Part shown: piece by piece, positions 1 to 11,500 of the stretch
Position numbering within the stretch: the first letter of the stretch is position 1
Layout: each line of letters opens with the position of its first letter
From: Zygnema circumcarinatum
Lineage: Eukaryota; Streptophyta; Zygnematophyceae; Zygnematales; Zygnemataceae
Length of the DNA stretch: 41,355 bases
Assembly (NCBI GenBank): GCA_037447605.1
Contig: CM074808.1
Coordinates: 187,455 to 228,809 of the forward strand
Reading direction: 5' to 3'
The notes under the pieces: model-generated
The model's input: only the letters and a program-made list of their open reading frames with translations
What the model was told of the DNA's origin: nothing
The model's database searches: none
Program-made: the position numbers and the translations under genes

Positions 1-135
1 GTTAGGGTTAGGGTTAGGGTTAGGGTTAGGGTTAGGGTTAGGGCTAGGGTTAGGGTTAGGGCTAGGGTTAGGGTTAGGGTTAAGTTTAGGGCTAGCGTTA
101 TGGTTAAGGTTAGGGTTCGGGTTAAGACTGGGTTA
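1..135. repeat. Telomere-like TTAGGG array at the window edge
   Basis: About twenty head-to-tail TTAGGG units, perfect at first and degenerating (GCTAGGG, TTAAGTTTAGGG, GGGTTCGGG) towards position 135. The first eIF3h exon begins only 35 bases later and is an internal exon. The array is therefore most simply read as part of an intron, like the other arrays in this window, and not as a true chromosome end, although a chromosome end cannot be excluded from this side alone. Confidence 0.9.
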
Positions 136-169
136 GGGTTTCCGATTGTGCATTCGTGAAGCTGTGCAG

Positions 170-2039
170 GAGAACATCAAGCGGTGCGTGTGCATCATCT
201 ACGACCCCCTCCGGTCGGGGCAGGGCACGCTCGCGCTGAGGGCGCTGCGGCTCAAAGAGGGCTTCATGGAACACTACCGCGCGAACACCTTCGTCAGCGA
301 ACAGTGCGGGCCCGCTCTCCTTGGCACTCTCTATGTCTGGTTTCAGTTCTTGTTTCAGTTTCTGGTTTCCGTTTCTGACTCTGCTTCGGTTTTAGTTTCC
401 GGTTTGGTTTCGGTTTGTTGTCCGATTTCGACGTTGTTTGCATTCCTGTTTGCGGGTATGTCTCTGTTCTGTTTGCGTGGGAACTCTGTTTGTGTCATTG
501 GTTCCGTGCCAGTTTCAATTTCAGCTTTGGTTTCTGTGCTCGTTTGCGTAGGGTGGAGGAGGGAGAGAGTAGGGGACGAGGGAGAAGGAAAGAAGTCGGG
601 GAGAGAGAGGAGCTTATATGTGGGTAGTCATAGGGAAGAGGAGCGGGAGAGAGAGGAGAGCAATGAAATGGACTGTGGGAGATAATTGGGGCGGGAGTGA
701 TTGAATGCGGGAGATCGTGGGAGAGGGAGTGAAGGGACGGAGGCGCCTGACAAGGAGAGAGTGGAGAGGGAGAGAGAAGGGAGAAAGATGGGTTGCTGAC
801 AGTCTGATGGACGGGTGAATCGGAGCTTTGCAGGCTGAGGGAGAAGAAGATCACCTGGAAGGAAATTTTTGAGGAGCTGCCGGTAAGAGAGGAGGAGAGA
901 GAGACGGAGGGAAAGATAGGAATGGCAGGCGGGGATAGGAGAGGATTGATGGAGGGAGGGTTTTGAATATAGGGAGATGGGTTTCGGTGGGGGGGAGGGG
1001 GGACTCAAGGGCTGCACAGAGAGATGGCAAGAGGAGCGATCAGAGTGGGAGGGATTGAAGTAGCCATAGATTTGTGATGAATTGGAAGACTATGGCAATT
1101 TGCAGGTGCGGGTTTCTAATTCACTGCTGGTCAGCACGCTTTTCACAGAGCTGGAGACAGAGGCTGCAGCCACACAGGTGTGAAGTCCCTCTCTCTCCCT
1201 CTCTCGTCTCTCTATCTCTCTTTTCTCCCGTTTGCTCATTTCCTCCTCCCTTCATCTCTCTCTCGCGCTCCCTCTCACCACAACCCTTCTCCTATTCGTC
1301 CTTCTCTTATTCTCCCTCCCTCTCCTCTCACTATCTTTCGCTTTCCCTTGTTTCTCCCTCCCCTTGCCCTCGTCCTCCTCTCTTCGTTCCTTTCTCCTTC
1401 CCAAAACGACTTCACTTCCATTCTCCCTCCACTCATTCCTTTCTCTCTCTCTCGCCTCTCACTTCTAATCCTCTCTCTCTCTCTCTCTCACTTCCTCCCC
1501 CTCCCCCCCACCATTTGAGTGCAGGCGGATGTAGACCGGCTGAGTCTCTCTACCAACCCCTTTTTGGAAACGAGCATGGAGTTCCTCATCGAGTGCATGG
1601 ACGATCTCAACATGGAGCAGCAGAAGGTGGGGTTCAGACTTTTGTTTAGGGTTTTAGGTTGTGTGGATCTTCATGGGTTCAAGAGTTTGATGGTTGTTCG
1701 GGTTTCGTTTAGGTCCTTAGAGTACAGAAGATGCAAGCTACTGTCTCTGAGGGTTAAGTTGTTTTCCAACCTCTGCCCGGAATGATTGTGACCAAAGGGA
1801 GACAGGTAGAATAGAGAGAACAAGAGAGATAGAGAGTGGGATGGAGAGAGTGGGCAGGGGGAGCGAGGGGGAAGACAAAGGGTGAGCGACGAAGGGAGAG
1901 CGGGAGGGGAAGAGAGAGGGGCAAGGAGAAAACCGTGAGAGACAGAGGGGAAAAGAGTGAGAGGGGAGAGAAGGGAGAGAGGAGACGACAAGAGAACGGG
2001 GAGCAAGATTGGGGGGGCAAGAGAGGGAGTGCGAGTGGG

Positions 2040-2084
<45 letters not shown>

Positions 2085-3242
2085 TAACCCCGCAGCCTGC
2101 CGGTTCTCTTGCAGTTCCAATACCATTCGCGGAGCGTTGCGCGGCAGCAGGCTCAGCAGTTGGCTTGGCAGCAGAAGCGGAGGTCCGAGCCTAAACCCCG
2201 ACGGCCCTAACCTGAAAAGTTCATAAACCACTTAAGACTTCTCTCAAGAGAGAAATTCTCTCAAGAAATTCAGATGACCTCAAAAACGATACTGAAGCTG
2301 CAAGATCTCCTTTTATTTGCTCTCTCTCTGTCTCTCGGCCTCCCTCCCTCCCTCCCTCGCTCTTGGTATTTCTCCCCTCCTCTCCCTGTCCCTTACCCTC
2401 TCTTTCCCACTCCCTCCCTCCTTCTTCAAATCCTTCCAATCCTCTCTCTCCCTCCCTCAAACCCACCCTCCTTTTTTCCCTCTCCCTCCCTCAATCCCAC
2501 CCTCCTTCCTTCCCTCTCCCTCCCTCCCTCAATTCCATCCTCCCTCCCTCTCTCGCTCCCCACCTTTGGTAGCAGAGCGGAAAATGCTGCCCGCCGCGCT
2601 GCGGGAGAGGAGCCCCTCCCTGATGAGGACCCCTCCAACCCCATTTTCAAGCCCCTCCCTGAACCCTCGCGCCTTGACTCCTACCTCGTCACCAACCAGA
2701 TCGCCAACTACTGCTCTCAGATCAACGCGTGAGTAACCCTGAACCTTAATCCGCTCAGAAAAATAGATTGTTGGTAATGGCCCTGAAACGGCCTCAAAGG
2801 ATCAATGAGATCAATGCACATCATTTTCCGGAAATGAGGATAGCAATGGCACTCAAGCATGAGAGGTGAGTAAGTAGTAAAAGGTAATAAAAATGAAAAG
2901 GAACAGGAGAAGCCATAGATTACACGTAAAGAAAGCTGCAAAGTTGTCCAAAAAAAAGAATCCACAAAGACTCGCTTGTTGGACTCCCGCCATTCCTCCC
3001 TGCCTGCCTGCCCTCCTCCCTCTTGTTCCTCTTTTTCTTTTGTCCCTCCCTCCTTCCCTCTTTCCTGTCCTCTTCCTTCCCATTCTTCCCAGTCCTTTCC
3101 CTTCCTCCCTCTCTCCCTCCCTCCCTCTTCCTAATCTCTGGATGCACTTTCACGTCACATTGTGTGCTGCAGATTTGCGGGGCCGAGCATGGGGAAATTG
3201 TACTTAATGGACGCGCTCCATGAGGACCAATCCAAGCACTAG
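170..3242 (+). CDS. EIF3H: Eukaryotic translation initiation factor 3 subunit H (5' part missing)
   Basis: eIF3h is an MPN-domain subunit of the eIF3 complex, which loads mRNA on the 40S ribosome. Seven exons are seen: 170-303, 834-882, 1106-1177, 1525-1626, 2115-2182, 2576-2728 and 3173-3242. They join in phase to 215 residues ending in TAG. Diagnostic stretches are ENIKRCVCIIYDPLRSGQG (end of the MPN domain), KKITWKEIFEELP, MEFLIECMDDLNMEQQK, RQQAQQLAWQQKRR and GEEPLPDEDPSNPIFKPLPEP, all closer to plant than to animal eIF3h as I know them. The family is usually about 340-350 residues, so roughly 130-150 N-terminal residues, most of the MPN domain, lie beyond the left edge. Introns 3, 5 and 6 are CT-rich and introns 1 and 4 GA-rich. 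It converges on RRP46. Confidence 0.93.
2041..2082. repeat. (GA)n microsatellite in eIF3h intron 4
   Basis: A nearly pure GA dinucleotide run inside a longer purine-rich stretch (about 1800-2085) of the intron 1627-2114. It ends about 30 bases before the acceptor of exon 5. Confidence 0.9.
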
Positions 3243-3981
3243 TTTTCTGTTCAGTTCAAACCAATTCCGTTCACGTCTGTTGGTTGTAACAGTTTTGAAA
3301 TCTATTCAAAATAATGATATTTCTCGCCCTCAATTAGCTGTCTGTCATCGAAGTTCTGAATCCTTCAACCACTTCTTTGAATATAAGCCCTCGAAATCAT
3401 TTGTGTCCACGTTTTTGTCCTTTTTCATTAACTTTAAGTCTCATCTTTTCATTTTGCGCCCCCTTCTAAATCTACTCTGCCTCTTGTCCCAACTATTCCA
3501 CGTTTCCTTTCTCAGTCTCGTCTCTCTTACTATCAGGCAAAATGTCGCGTCGCAAAACATCACAGAAGGTGGAAATGCCTTATTTTGAGTTTGTTTGTTC
3601 GATTATCTATGAGCCGCACCCAGCTACAATACTGCGCTTGCAATGGGGCCAAAACACTCCCTTATGTGAGGTAAGTACAGGAGGGCAAGTGGGCGGAAGT
3701 AAGGTTGTGGTGAACATGGGCAGTTCTACCATAGCTGCCGCGAGCGACGTGACTTAAATATGGCAGTGTGAAAGATGCAACAGCGATTCCTTTCTTCTCA
3801 CACTTTCGTTAAAACAAGCCTAGAAAATGAAAAAGAAACGCTCCATTACTGGGAAGGCATTCACATAGTGGAGAGACCGTTATTCAACAAGAAGGCGTCC
3901 GGCTGCTCGTAATTTTTTTTTCGTTTTTATTTTTCAATATTGTTCCTCCTCCCCCCCCCTTTTCCCCTCCAGGTCAAAACG
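3243..3981. other. Convergent 3' region between eIF3h and RRP46
   Basis: About 740 bases between the stop codons of two genes that point at each other. It must hold both 3' UTRs and poly(A) sites. It is of ordinary mixed composition, with a T-rich run near 3910-3960. A 43-codon open stretch from ATG 3542 ends at a good donor-like GTAAGT, but it matches no family I know and has no partner exon, so no gene is called. Confidence 0.6.
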
Positions 3982-5016
3982 TCATAGGGCACGCTCCACC
4001 ATTTCCGCACCCAACTGCAACAGAAAAAAATAACATGAGCAAAACACACACACGCACACTGGCACAATCTAACCACTCTCGCTCGCTCTCTCCCTTCCCC
4101 CCCTCTTTTCCCTCTTCCTCTCTCTCACAGTCCACGGAAAACCCTTTCTCTCTTTCACCCCCATTTACGTCCCTCCCTCTCCCTCACCCTCTATGTGCGC
4201 CTCCCTTCCTCTCCACCCCCTCCCCCCTCCTTCCCTCACTCAATGCCACCCTCTCTCTACCTCCCCCACCCACCCCCCCCCCGATTACGAACATATGCTT
4301 CACCTGGTGGCTCTCCAATGACGCCCGAAAAAATGCACCGATTTTTGCAGCCGCCATTTTCCCTCTCGTCACACAAGTCAAAAAATCATCCACTGTAACA
4401 AAAACCCAAGTCACAATTTGTTAATTCCTAGTTAGAAAAAAAAACGTATTTGGGAGTGTTGTCGTTTTGTCCTTTCTTTGCATGTCTGATTGTCTTTTAC
4501 TTGCATTGTTCAGGTTTCAGCAAGCTCGAGGGGTTATGAACCCTAAAAATTCGAGAACCCAAAGTCGATAGAAAAGCCCTGGAAAGGTGCTCACCTGACA
4601 GGGGCCCCCTCGTGACAGATGTCACGAGACCCTCCTCCTCCCTCTCCTCTCCCTCCTCTCTCTCTCCCTCCACTCGAACCGACAGAGGCGGACTTGGGAA
4701 GACCAACATTGCAGTTGCTTGGGACGTCTGGCAAACCCACTCCAGAGAGAGATATTGGGGGGGTGAAGAGAGAGAGAGAGAGAGAGAGAAAGGGAAGAAG
4801 AGAAGAGAAGGGAGAAGGGAGGAGTGGAGAGAGAGGGGAGGGGAGGAATGGGGATGAGACCCGTGGCGGATTACATAAAAAAAGAGAAGGAAGAAAATGG
4901 TCCAATCAGTAGGAAAAGGGAAGGAAAAGCAGAAGGGCCAGAGAATCTCAGATCTCTATCTCACTCTCGCTCTTTCCCCAACCCCTCCACCTCTCCCTCA
5001 CCTTTCCACACCACTA

Positions 5017-5078
<62 letters not shown>

Positions 5079-5766
5079 TCTGGTTTTTACCTTCTCCTCA
5101 TCCCGTGTGGGGTCCATGAGGATGCTCCCTGCTGACGTCACCGCACAGCTCAGCGACCCTGCCCCCCATGTGCCCCGTTTCAGTATGCGAAAGCTCGTTC
5201 CGTACAACATAGCGGAACGGAGTAGCGTGGAACGGAACGGACAGACATAGAACTTCACAGCCCTATGCTGCACGATCTGAAACATTGGGAAGCTGATGCT
5301 GATGACTGCAGTTCACAAAGTTTTCGGGTTTACAAGTTTTAAGCCTTGTCGGGTTTTAGGGTTCAGAAGTAAAAGAATTATTGTGTTTACATTGCAGGTT
5401 TTTTAAGGTTAAAAATGTTTGGGTTCGATTTGTTATTCCTAAGATTTGGGTTTTCGGGTTACTCACACAACAGTCCTCTCATAGGGATCCCGGCGTCCAC
5501 CATAGCGGCACATCCGGCATTAACGGCACATGCGAGCAGCTGACCTCAAATTTTACCAAATTCGACGAATGTGAAGTTAAGGAGGAAGCGGGGAAAGGAA
5601 TGCAAAACGCTAAAAGTTCCGCGGGACGGAACCGGATCAGCATGGAACAGCTGCTTACGAGCTATTGGAAGGCGGCAATGTGACTGAAGCAAATAGAATG
5701 CAAACTTGGAAAAAACATAAATGGTGGCACGTGTGGGAGGCGGCAGGCATCGGCAGGCGGCGGTGG

Positions 5767-5821
<55 letters not shown>

Positions 5822-7375
5822 AGAGAGAGAGAGAGAGAGCAGAGAGAGAGAGAGAGAGAGAGAGAGAGCAGAGAGAGAGAGAGAGTAGGAGAGAGAGAGA
5901 GAGACAGAGAGAGAGAGAGGCAGTACGAGGGAGGGATACACTGCCGTCGTCGTGAACCACCTGCCCTTCCCCCCAAACAAAGGAGAACTCGACTGATTTC
6001 AAGATTCATAGTGAGCAGAAAGTTTGGACTTCCTGCCACACACACAGTCTCTCCCCCTTTACTCTCCCTCCTCTTCGCCCTTCTCTCCGCGGCCTCCCGC
6101 CCCACTCTCTCCCCCTCCCTTTCCGCCCTTCTTCACTGGCCCCCGTGCTCTCCTCCCCCGCTCTTTCCTACAATTTGCTTAATGAATGATTCATGATTTA
6201 TGTCCCTCCTCCCCCCCTCCCGTCTCCCCTAGCCCCACTCCACCCAGCCTCCTCCTCGTCCCATTTCCCCCATGCCCCTCCCTCCCCCTCCTCCCTTCCC
6301 CCCTCTCCCTCTCCCTCGCCTTCCTCCCTCTCCCCTTCCCTCCCCCCCTCTCCCTTTCCCTCGCCTTCCACCCTCTTCCCTCCCTCCCCCCCTCTCCCCC
6401 TCCCTACCCCCCTCTCCCTCTCCCTCGCCTTCCTCCCTCTCCCCCTCCCTTCCCCCCTCTCCCTCTCCCTTGCCTTCCTCCCTCTCACCCCCCCTTCCCC
6501 CCTCTCCCTCTCTCACCTTCCTCCCTCTTCCCCTCCTTACCCCCCTCTCCCTCTCCCTCAGCTTCCTCCCTCTCCAACTCCCTCCCCCGCCCCCCCCCCA
6601 CCTGCAGGATGAGAGTGATAGCCGTGCGCGGGTGCAGTGTGAGGAGGATCACTTTCTCCAAAGTCCTCCGCAGGACGCGCTCCGCCTCTCTCTCCCAGCT
6701 GCCTGACAATCAACACAAATTTTAGGGTTTGCAGGTTTTCCTCACTTCTTCGTGGTATTAACCCTAAACTTTACCCGTGCTTCATTTGATTTTCAATTCG
6801 ACTTATCTCTGCAGGCGCTATCTTCGCTTCTCAAGGCTCCCTAAAATTCTAAGGGTTAGGGTTATGGTTTGGAGAAGCAAACGAAGCCACGTGGCAGCAC
6901 CTGGTTGGCCCGTTTTGGGTTTCCAGATGACCTCCAAAGTGGCCTCCTGCGCGTTCTCTCGCCTCCCTCCCGCCGCCCGCGGACCGTACACTCCCGCCAG
7001 CACCATGCTGCCATCTGTACCCCCCCTAAGATTTAGGGTTTAGGGTTTAGGGTTCAAGGTTTAGGGTTAGAGTTTAGGGTTTAGGGTTTAAGGTTTCGGA
7101 TTTAGGGTTAGAGTTTAGGGTTTAAGGTTTAGGATTTAGGGTTTAGGGTTTAGAGTTTAGGGTTAGACTTTAGGGTTCAAGGTTTAGGGTTTAAAGTTTA
7201 GAGTTGAGGGATTAGGGTTTAGGGTTTTGGTTTAGGTTTTAGGGTTTAAGGCTGGGTTCAGACGCGCCCTACCCTGCTGCCACTTGGCGGACCCGTCGGC
7301 ACGGCTGAGGAGGCCACGTGTACACCCGGGCGGGCGCAGCTGGCCGGCCGTACGGCCGTCTGTCCTCTTCTCCAT
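3982..7375 (-). CDS. RRP46: Exosome complex subunit RRP46 (RNase PH-like)
   Basis: RRP46 is one of the six RNase PH-fold subunits forming the ring of the RNA exosome, which processes and degrades RNA 3' to 5' in nucleus and cytoplasm. Nine exons on the minus strand: 7375-7273, 7014-6901, 6702-6602, 5960-5940, 5539-5467, 5158-5091, 4727-4595, 4392-4304 and 4014-3982. They join in phase to 244 residues, the normal size. Landmarks in order: DGRTAGQLRP at residue 6, VLAGVYGPRA, LEVIWKPKTGQPG, QVVHDDGSLLACAVNAGCAA, MVDAGIPMRG, GSILMDPTRDEEK, LVTSVTRGPLSVDDFL and the tail AAAKIGAFFRASLE. The start ATG is the first codon before the DGR motif. Exon 4 is only 21 bases. An acidic insert at residues 181-194 is encoded by a GA-rich tract. 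Intron 1 holds a TTTAGGG-type array. Confidence 0.93.
4609..4628. other. 20-bp palindrome around GTGACA-GA-TGTCAC
   Basis: Perfect 9-base arms (CTCGTGACA and TGTCACGAG) with a two-base centre. It lies inside RRP46 exon 7, where it encodes Leu-Val-Thr-Ser-Val-Thr-Arg on the minus strand. The same core occurs at 8271-8284 and, with centre GC, at 35130-35143. Confidence 0.85.
5025..5073. repeat. (CT)n microsatellite in RRP46 intron 6
   Basis: A long CT run just 3' (on the minus strand) of the donor of RRP46 exon 6. The coding strand reads GA here. Confidence 0.9.
5760..5935. repeat. (GGCA)n followed by (GA)n in RRP46 intron 4
   Basis: About 15 GGCA tetranucleotides (5760-5820) followed by interrupted GA repeats up to about 5935. 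The block ends within a few bases of the 21-base exon 4 (5940-5960), whose donor is therefore directly followed by the repeat. Confidence 0.93.
6200..6600. repeat. CCCT/CT-rich homopyrimidine tract in RRP46 intron 3
   Basis: About 400 bases almost purely C and T, with a recurring unit of about 30-50 bases (CTCTCCCTCGCCTTCC followed by CCTCCCTTCCCCC). The coding strand of RRP46 is purine-rich here. The tract runs right up to the donor at 6601-6600. Confidence 0.88.
7025..7250. repeat. TTTAGGG-type telomere-like array in RRP46 intron 1
   Basis: Some 25 units of TTTAGGG and close variants (TTCAAGG, TTAGAG) fill most of the intron 7015-7272. The seven-base TTTAGGG form is the one usual for plant telomeres, whereas the left-edge array uses TTAGGG. 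Confidence 0.9.
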
Positions 7376-8536
7376 TACTGCGCGCTTGGCTGAAATCCCC
7401 TAATTGTAAATCCTAAATTCTATTCTTTTTTATTTATTTTTCTTTCTTAACCCCTAAAACAGAACAAAACAATCTTGAAAAAAATCTGCTGAATTTTTTT
7501 GGGCGAAAACTATTTTTCAATTTTGCTCCGGCCAGGCTTTTTTTTGATGGAGAAACCCTGTTTTCACGAGGATGATGTCAGCAAAAACACTGCAGCCAAT
7601 TAGAAACCACCGACCAAATACAACGACGATAGGGTAGTTTCAAAGGCCGACGCAGTTTGTCGTTTGGGTATCGCACGCAAATATCGCCATATTGGCCGTA
7701 TCGCCTCTGACCGACAAAACTGGCCGGTGCCGCCCAGGCCCCCAAAAACCAATACCGTACGGTGGCCGCAAGACCGTACGGCCGCCGGCCGCCGGAACTG
7801 CCGGCTGCAATCGAGTTTGCCGGCGCCGGCACATTTTGTCGTTCATAGGCTCCTAGCCAACAAAAAGGTGCCGTAAACGACAAGTGGCCGCCCTGTGCAC
7901 ATGATCAGTGGCTCCTGATTGGTTGACAACTTTGCTAACGCCGACACCAACGACAAATTACTAAAGACACACGAGACTTTACCAGTGTGAACGAGATTTG
8001 ACCGACCTACGATTATAATCTATGACCGACCTATTAAGCCTAGTCGCATAGGGCCTCCCCATTGCGACCTACGGCATAGTCTAGCATCTACCAATGAAGA
8101 TTCGCCACATATGCAAAACAGAGTGACACGCGACGACATGAAATCGCACGATGCTCGACTACAGTTCGCAACCCAGGAAGGTACGATTCAAAATAGCTGA
8201 CGTGGCACTTTGTCGGAAGCCGCTCGTGGAAGGAATATCCGCATCGGCCTTTTCTGTAACAGCGCGGGGCGTGACAGATGTCACACTGCCCGGGAGGGTG
8301 GCGTGACATGTGTCGCAGAGGGCGGACCGCGCGGAGCATATTCTGATTGCTGGGCGAGGGGGCCGCCACGAGGAGGGGGGCAGGCGGGGCTCAAAGGGGG
8401 AAGGCGGGGAGAGTAAAGGAGAGAGAGATAGAGAGAGAGGGAGAACGAGAGAGTGATTGGAGAGTGGCGGAGAGGAAGAGAGGGAGAGAGAGGGAGAGAG
8501 AGGGGGAGAGAGGGGAGGCAGGAGAGCGGAGGCAGA
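7376..8536. promoter_or_regulatory. Divergent promoter region of RRP46 and the purple acid phosphatase
   Basis: About 1.16 kb between two start codons facing away from each other. It contains CCGTACGG palindromes at 7755-7762 and 7774-7781 (a third is in RRP46 exon 1 at 7348-7355), a CCAAT box in reverse at about 7918, the palindrome GTGACAGATGTCAC at 8271-8284 and a one-mismatch copy at 8303-8316. The last 130 bases before the phosphatase start are GA-rich. No coding exon was recognised. Promoter function is inferred from gene orientation. Confidence 0.6.
8271..8284. promoter_or_regulatory. GTGACAGATGTCAC palindrome in the divergent promoter
   Basis: A perfect inverted repeat apart from the two-base centre, with an imperfect second copy 32 bases downstream (8303-8316). 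TGACAG half-sites in opposed orientation resemble the sites of TALE-class homeodomain proteins (KNOX, BELL, TGIF). That assignment is inference. Confidence 0.45.
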
Positions 8537-11500
8537 ATGGCTCGAGCCATGGCGGCCGCCGTCCTCGTGGCGCTGTTGGCCGCGGCCGTCGTCCCCACGG
8601 CGATGGGCGGCGCGTCGCTGACGATCCGCAAGAATGTTCAGCGCACCACGGGGCAGAGCTTCATGGTGCGCGCACCTGCCGGGGCGGACGTGGCAGGGGA
8701 TGACTTGGCACAAATATGCATGACATGGCGTGAAATTGTGCTGCATTTATAGCGTGTGGGGAACGTTTTGACGCTTTAGATGGCAGTGCACGAGCCCAAA
8801 GGTTATCAGCCAATGGGAAGTGACGAGGGCGGAGTCGGGTGCGGCTGCTGCAGGTGGAGGTGGCCAACACGGAGGCGGCGCGGGGCGACATCATTGGCGT
8901 GTACCAGCAGTTCAGCGCCGCCGCCACGGTGGCGGAGACTCTGTCGGGGCAGACGGTCATCAAATACGTCTTCCCCGCCGCTCTTGACGCAGCCTATCTC
9001 ACTAATAAGACCACCATTGTCAGGTGAGGGAGGGAGGGAGGGAGGGAGGGAGAGAGGGAGAGAGAGGGAGAGAGAGGGAGAGAGGGAGAGAGAGGGAGAG
9101 AGGGAGGGAGAGGGAGGGAGAGAGGAGGGAGGGAGGGAGAGAGGGAGAGGGAGGGAGGAGGGAGGGAGGGAGGGAGGAGGGAGGGAGGGAGGGAGGGAGG
9201 GAGGGAGGGAGAGGGAGAGAGGGAGAGAGAGGGAGAGAGAGGGAGAGAGGGAGGGAGGGAGGGAGGGAGGGAGGGAGGGAGGGAGGGAGGGAGGGAGGGA
9301 GGGAGGGAGGTGCGAGCACATTAACGTTGAAGGCCTAGCCTATTAGCACCTTTTTACTCTTATTGCTTGCTCACAGTGCGTGCCCCCCTCTCCCTGTGCC
9401 ATCATCAGGTTGTACCTGCCCAATTTCCGCACCGACATTTTGGTCGTCCTCTTCAAAGCGGCGACCATCGGAGGGCGCTACGGCGGCTTCATGCTCGCGC
9501 AGTTGGCGGCCGCCAGCGCGACGATCGTGAACAGGGCGCCCAACGAACTGGCGCAGGGCCACATCGGGTACACGGGGGTCAACGACACGCACGCGTAAGC
9601 ACGCACGCGCACATGGAAGCCCTCGCTGGCTGTTCAGTTCAGATCTCAGCTCAGCTTGTGCTTGGTGCCGCTTTTGGTTCATGGGTCCGTGGTGGCATTG
9701 ATTCGGGGGGTTACGGCGTCATGGGGTCATGGCTTCATGGGGTCGTGGGTCCATGGTGGCATGTCTTCATGGGGTCATCGGTTCATGGGGTCATAGGCCC
9801 ATAATGTCATGTACAACATCTGACCATGCCCATGCATGCATCCATGCATGTCATCCATCCATGCATGCATCCATGCAGAAGCTACATCGTGCAGTGGACC
9901 ACGCGTGACGCGCTGTCCCCGACCGTCCGTTGGGGGTACTCTCGCGGCGGCCTCGAGGCGGTCGCGGGCGAGTCCATGACGTACACGCGCGCGGAGATGT
10001 GCGGCGCGACCGCGAACGGGACCGGCTGGCGCGACCCGGGGACGCTCAACTTCGCCAAGTTCGCGGCCAAGCTGGGCCGCGCGGTCTACTACCAGTACGG
10101 ATCGGGGGTAAGGGCTCAGGGTTCAGGGCTCAGGGTAGTGTACTGTAGTGGGTTTCGGGTTCAAAAAGTACGGTCGAAGGGTTCAGGGTGGGTGGGTCTG
10201 GGCATGGGCTTGCATGCGCCGGCGGTGTCACGGTCACGATTATATTCACGGTCACGTCACGGTCACGATCACGGTCACGGTCACGGTCACGCGGCAGACG
10301 GGCAGAGTGCCACGGTGCAATACGAGACCGAGGGTTTCGGGTTTAGGGTTTAGGGTTTAGGGTTTATGACACAGTTTTAGAACGTAATGAAAAGTGATAT
10401 TTCTCTTGTAGCTGACGGTGTTTCGCTTGTCGCTATTGTGTCCACAGAACAAATTCAGCTCCATTTACAGAGTGTTTGCTCCGCCATCATCTACGAAGTC
10501 GGACGCTCAGGTGAACATTTTGTGGATCGCCGACTACGGAAATGTGAACCCTGACAAGTTCGACCAACCGGGAGACGGTTCCGCCTCTCTCGTATACAGA
10601 ACTCCTCCTTCACCCGGTGAGGGAATTAGGGTTCTGGACCTTTTTCTGTTTCTTTCCCTCCTCTCTCCATCACCCCCCGAAAATCCACCTTTCTTCTACC
10701 ACTCTTGAGACTCCTTCCCAAACTGCTCCCTCCGTCTTTCCTATCCCCTTCACCCTTCTCCCACCTTAACCTGTCTGCCTTCCTCCTCCCTCCTGTTCCC
10801 TCTCTCGTCTTCTCCCTCGCCCACCACTCCTTCCTCCCATCCATCAGTCTCCCCCTCACCTCCCACTTTCATCCCGCACCGTCTCTCTCCGCTTTCCTCC
10901 CCCCCTTTCCCCCTTTTCCCCATTCCCTCTCCCTTTCTCACCCCCCCTCCTTCTGTCTCTCCCTCGCCTCACAGGGAACGTTGCCGACCCCTCCAACTTC
11001 AACCGCTGGATAGAGCAGGACATCAATGTGATCGTCTCCGGCGCCACTGAGCAGGGAGCCTCCGGCCTCACTGCTACCACCCTCTACCGCGAAATTACTC
11101 GCAAGAACCCTCCTCCCTACCATGCCTTCTTCATCAGCGGAGACATCTCCTACGCCAGGTAAGGAGTGAACTCCACATTCAGGGTTTAGGTGGTCACTCG
11201 TCTCCCTCTTTCACGTTCCTATCCCTCCCTTTTCTTATCACTCTAACTCTCCTCCTTCCCACTCTCTCCTACACTTCCCCTCGCTCCCTCCAGGGGCTAT
11301 CTCGCCCAGTGGGAGCAGTTCTGGGCCCAAACTTCGAGCATTGCCAAGCGTGTCCCTATCTTGGTGGGATTGGGAAACCACGAGCGCAACACGCCGTACA
11401 CGAGCGACCGCTTTGATGCCTTCCCCTCTCTGGATCTGGACGGAGGTAAAAAGGATTGCAAATGCGTAAAAATGAGGCAAAAGGAAAGAAGGCCGGGTTG

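Noticed and set aside
1-135. True chromosome end
   Set aside because: An internal eIF3h exon follows within 35 bases and similar arrays occur inside introns elsewhere, so an intronic array is the simpler reading, though not proven.
3542-3757. ATG-started open frame with a GTAAGT donor between eIF3h and RRP46
   Set aside because: It lies in the convergent 3' region, shows no family similarity and no in-phase downstream exon could be found.
5665-5955. Plus-strand open frame made of repeated Gln-Ala-Gly-Arg and Arg-Glu
   Set aside because: It is a translation of the GGCA and GA repeats in RRP46 intron 4 and overlaps an exon on the other strand.
7578-8369. Open frames on both strands in the RRP46/phosphatase spacer
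   Set aside because: GC-rich promoter sequence gives chance open frames; no domain or splice structure was found.
8806-9346. Long open frames of Pro-Ser-Leu or Gly-Arg-Glu repeats on both strands
   Set aside because: They are products of the GGGA microsatellite in phosphatase intron 2; the real frame is fixed by the flanking exons.
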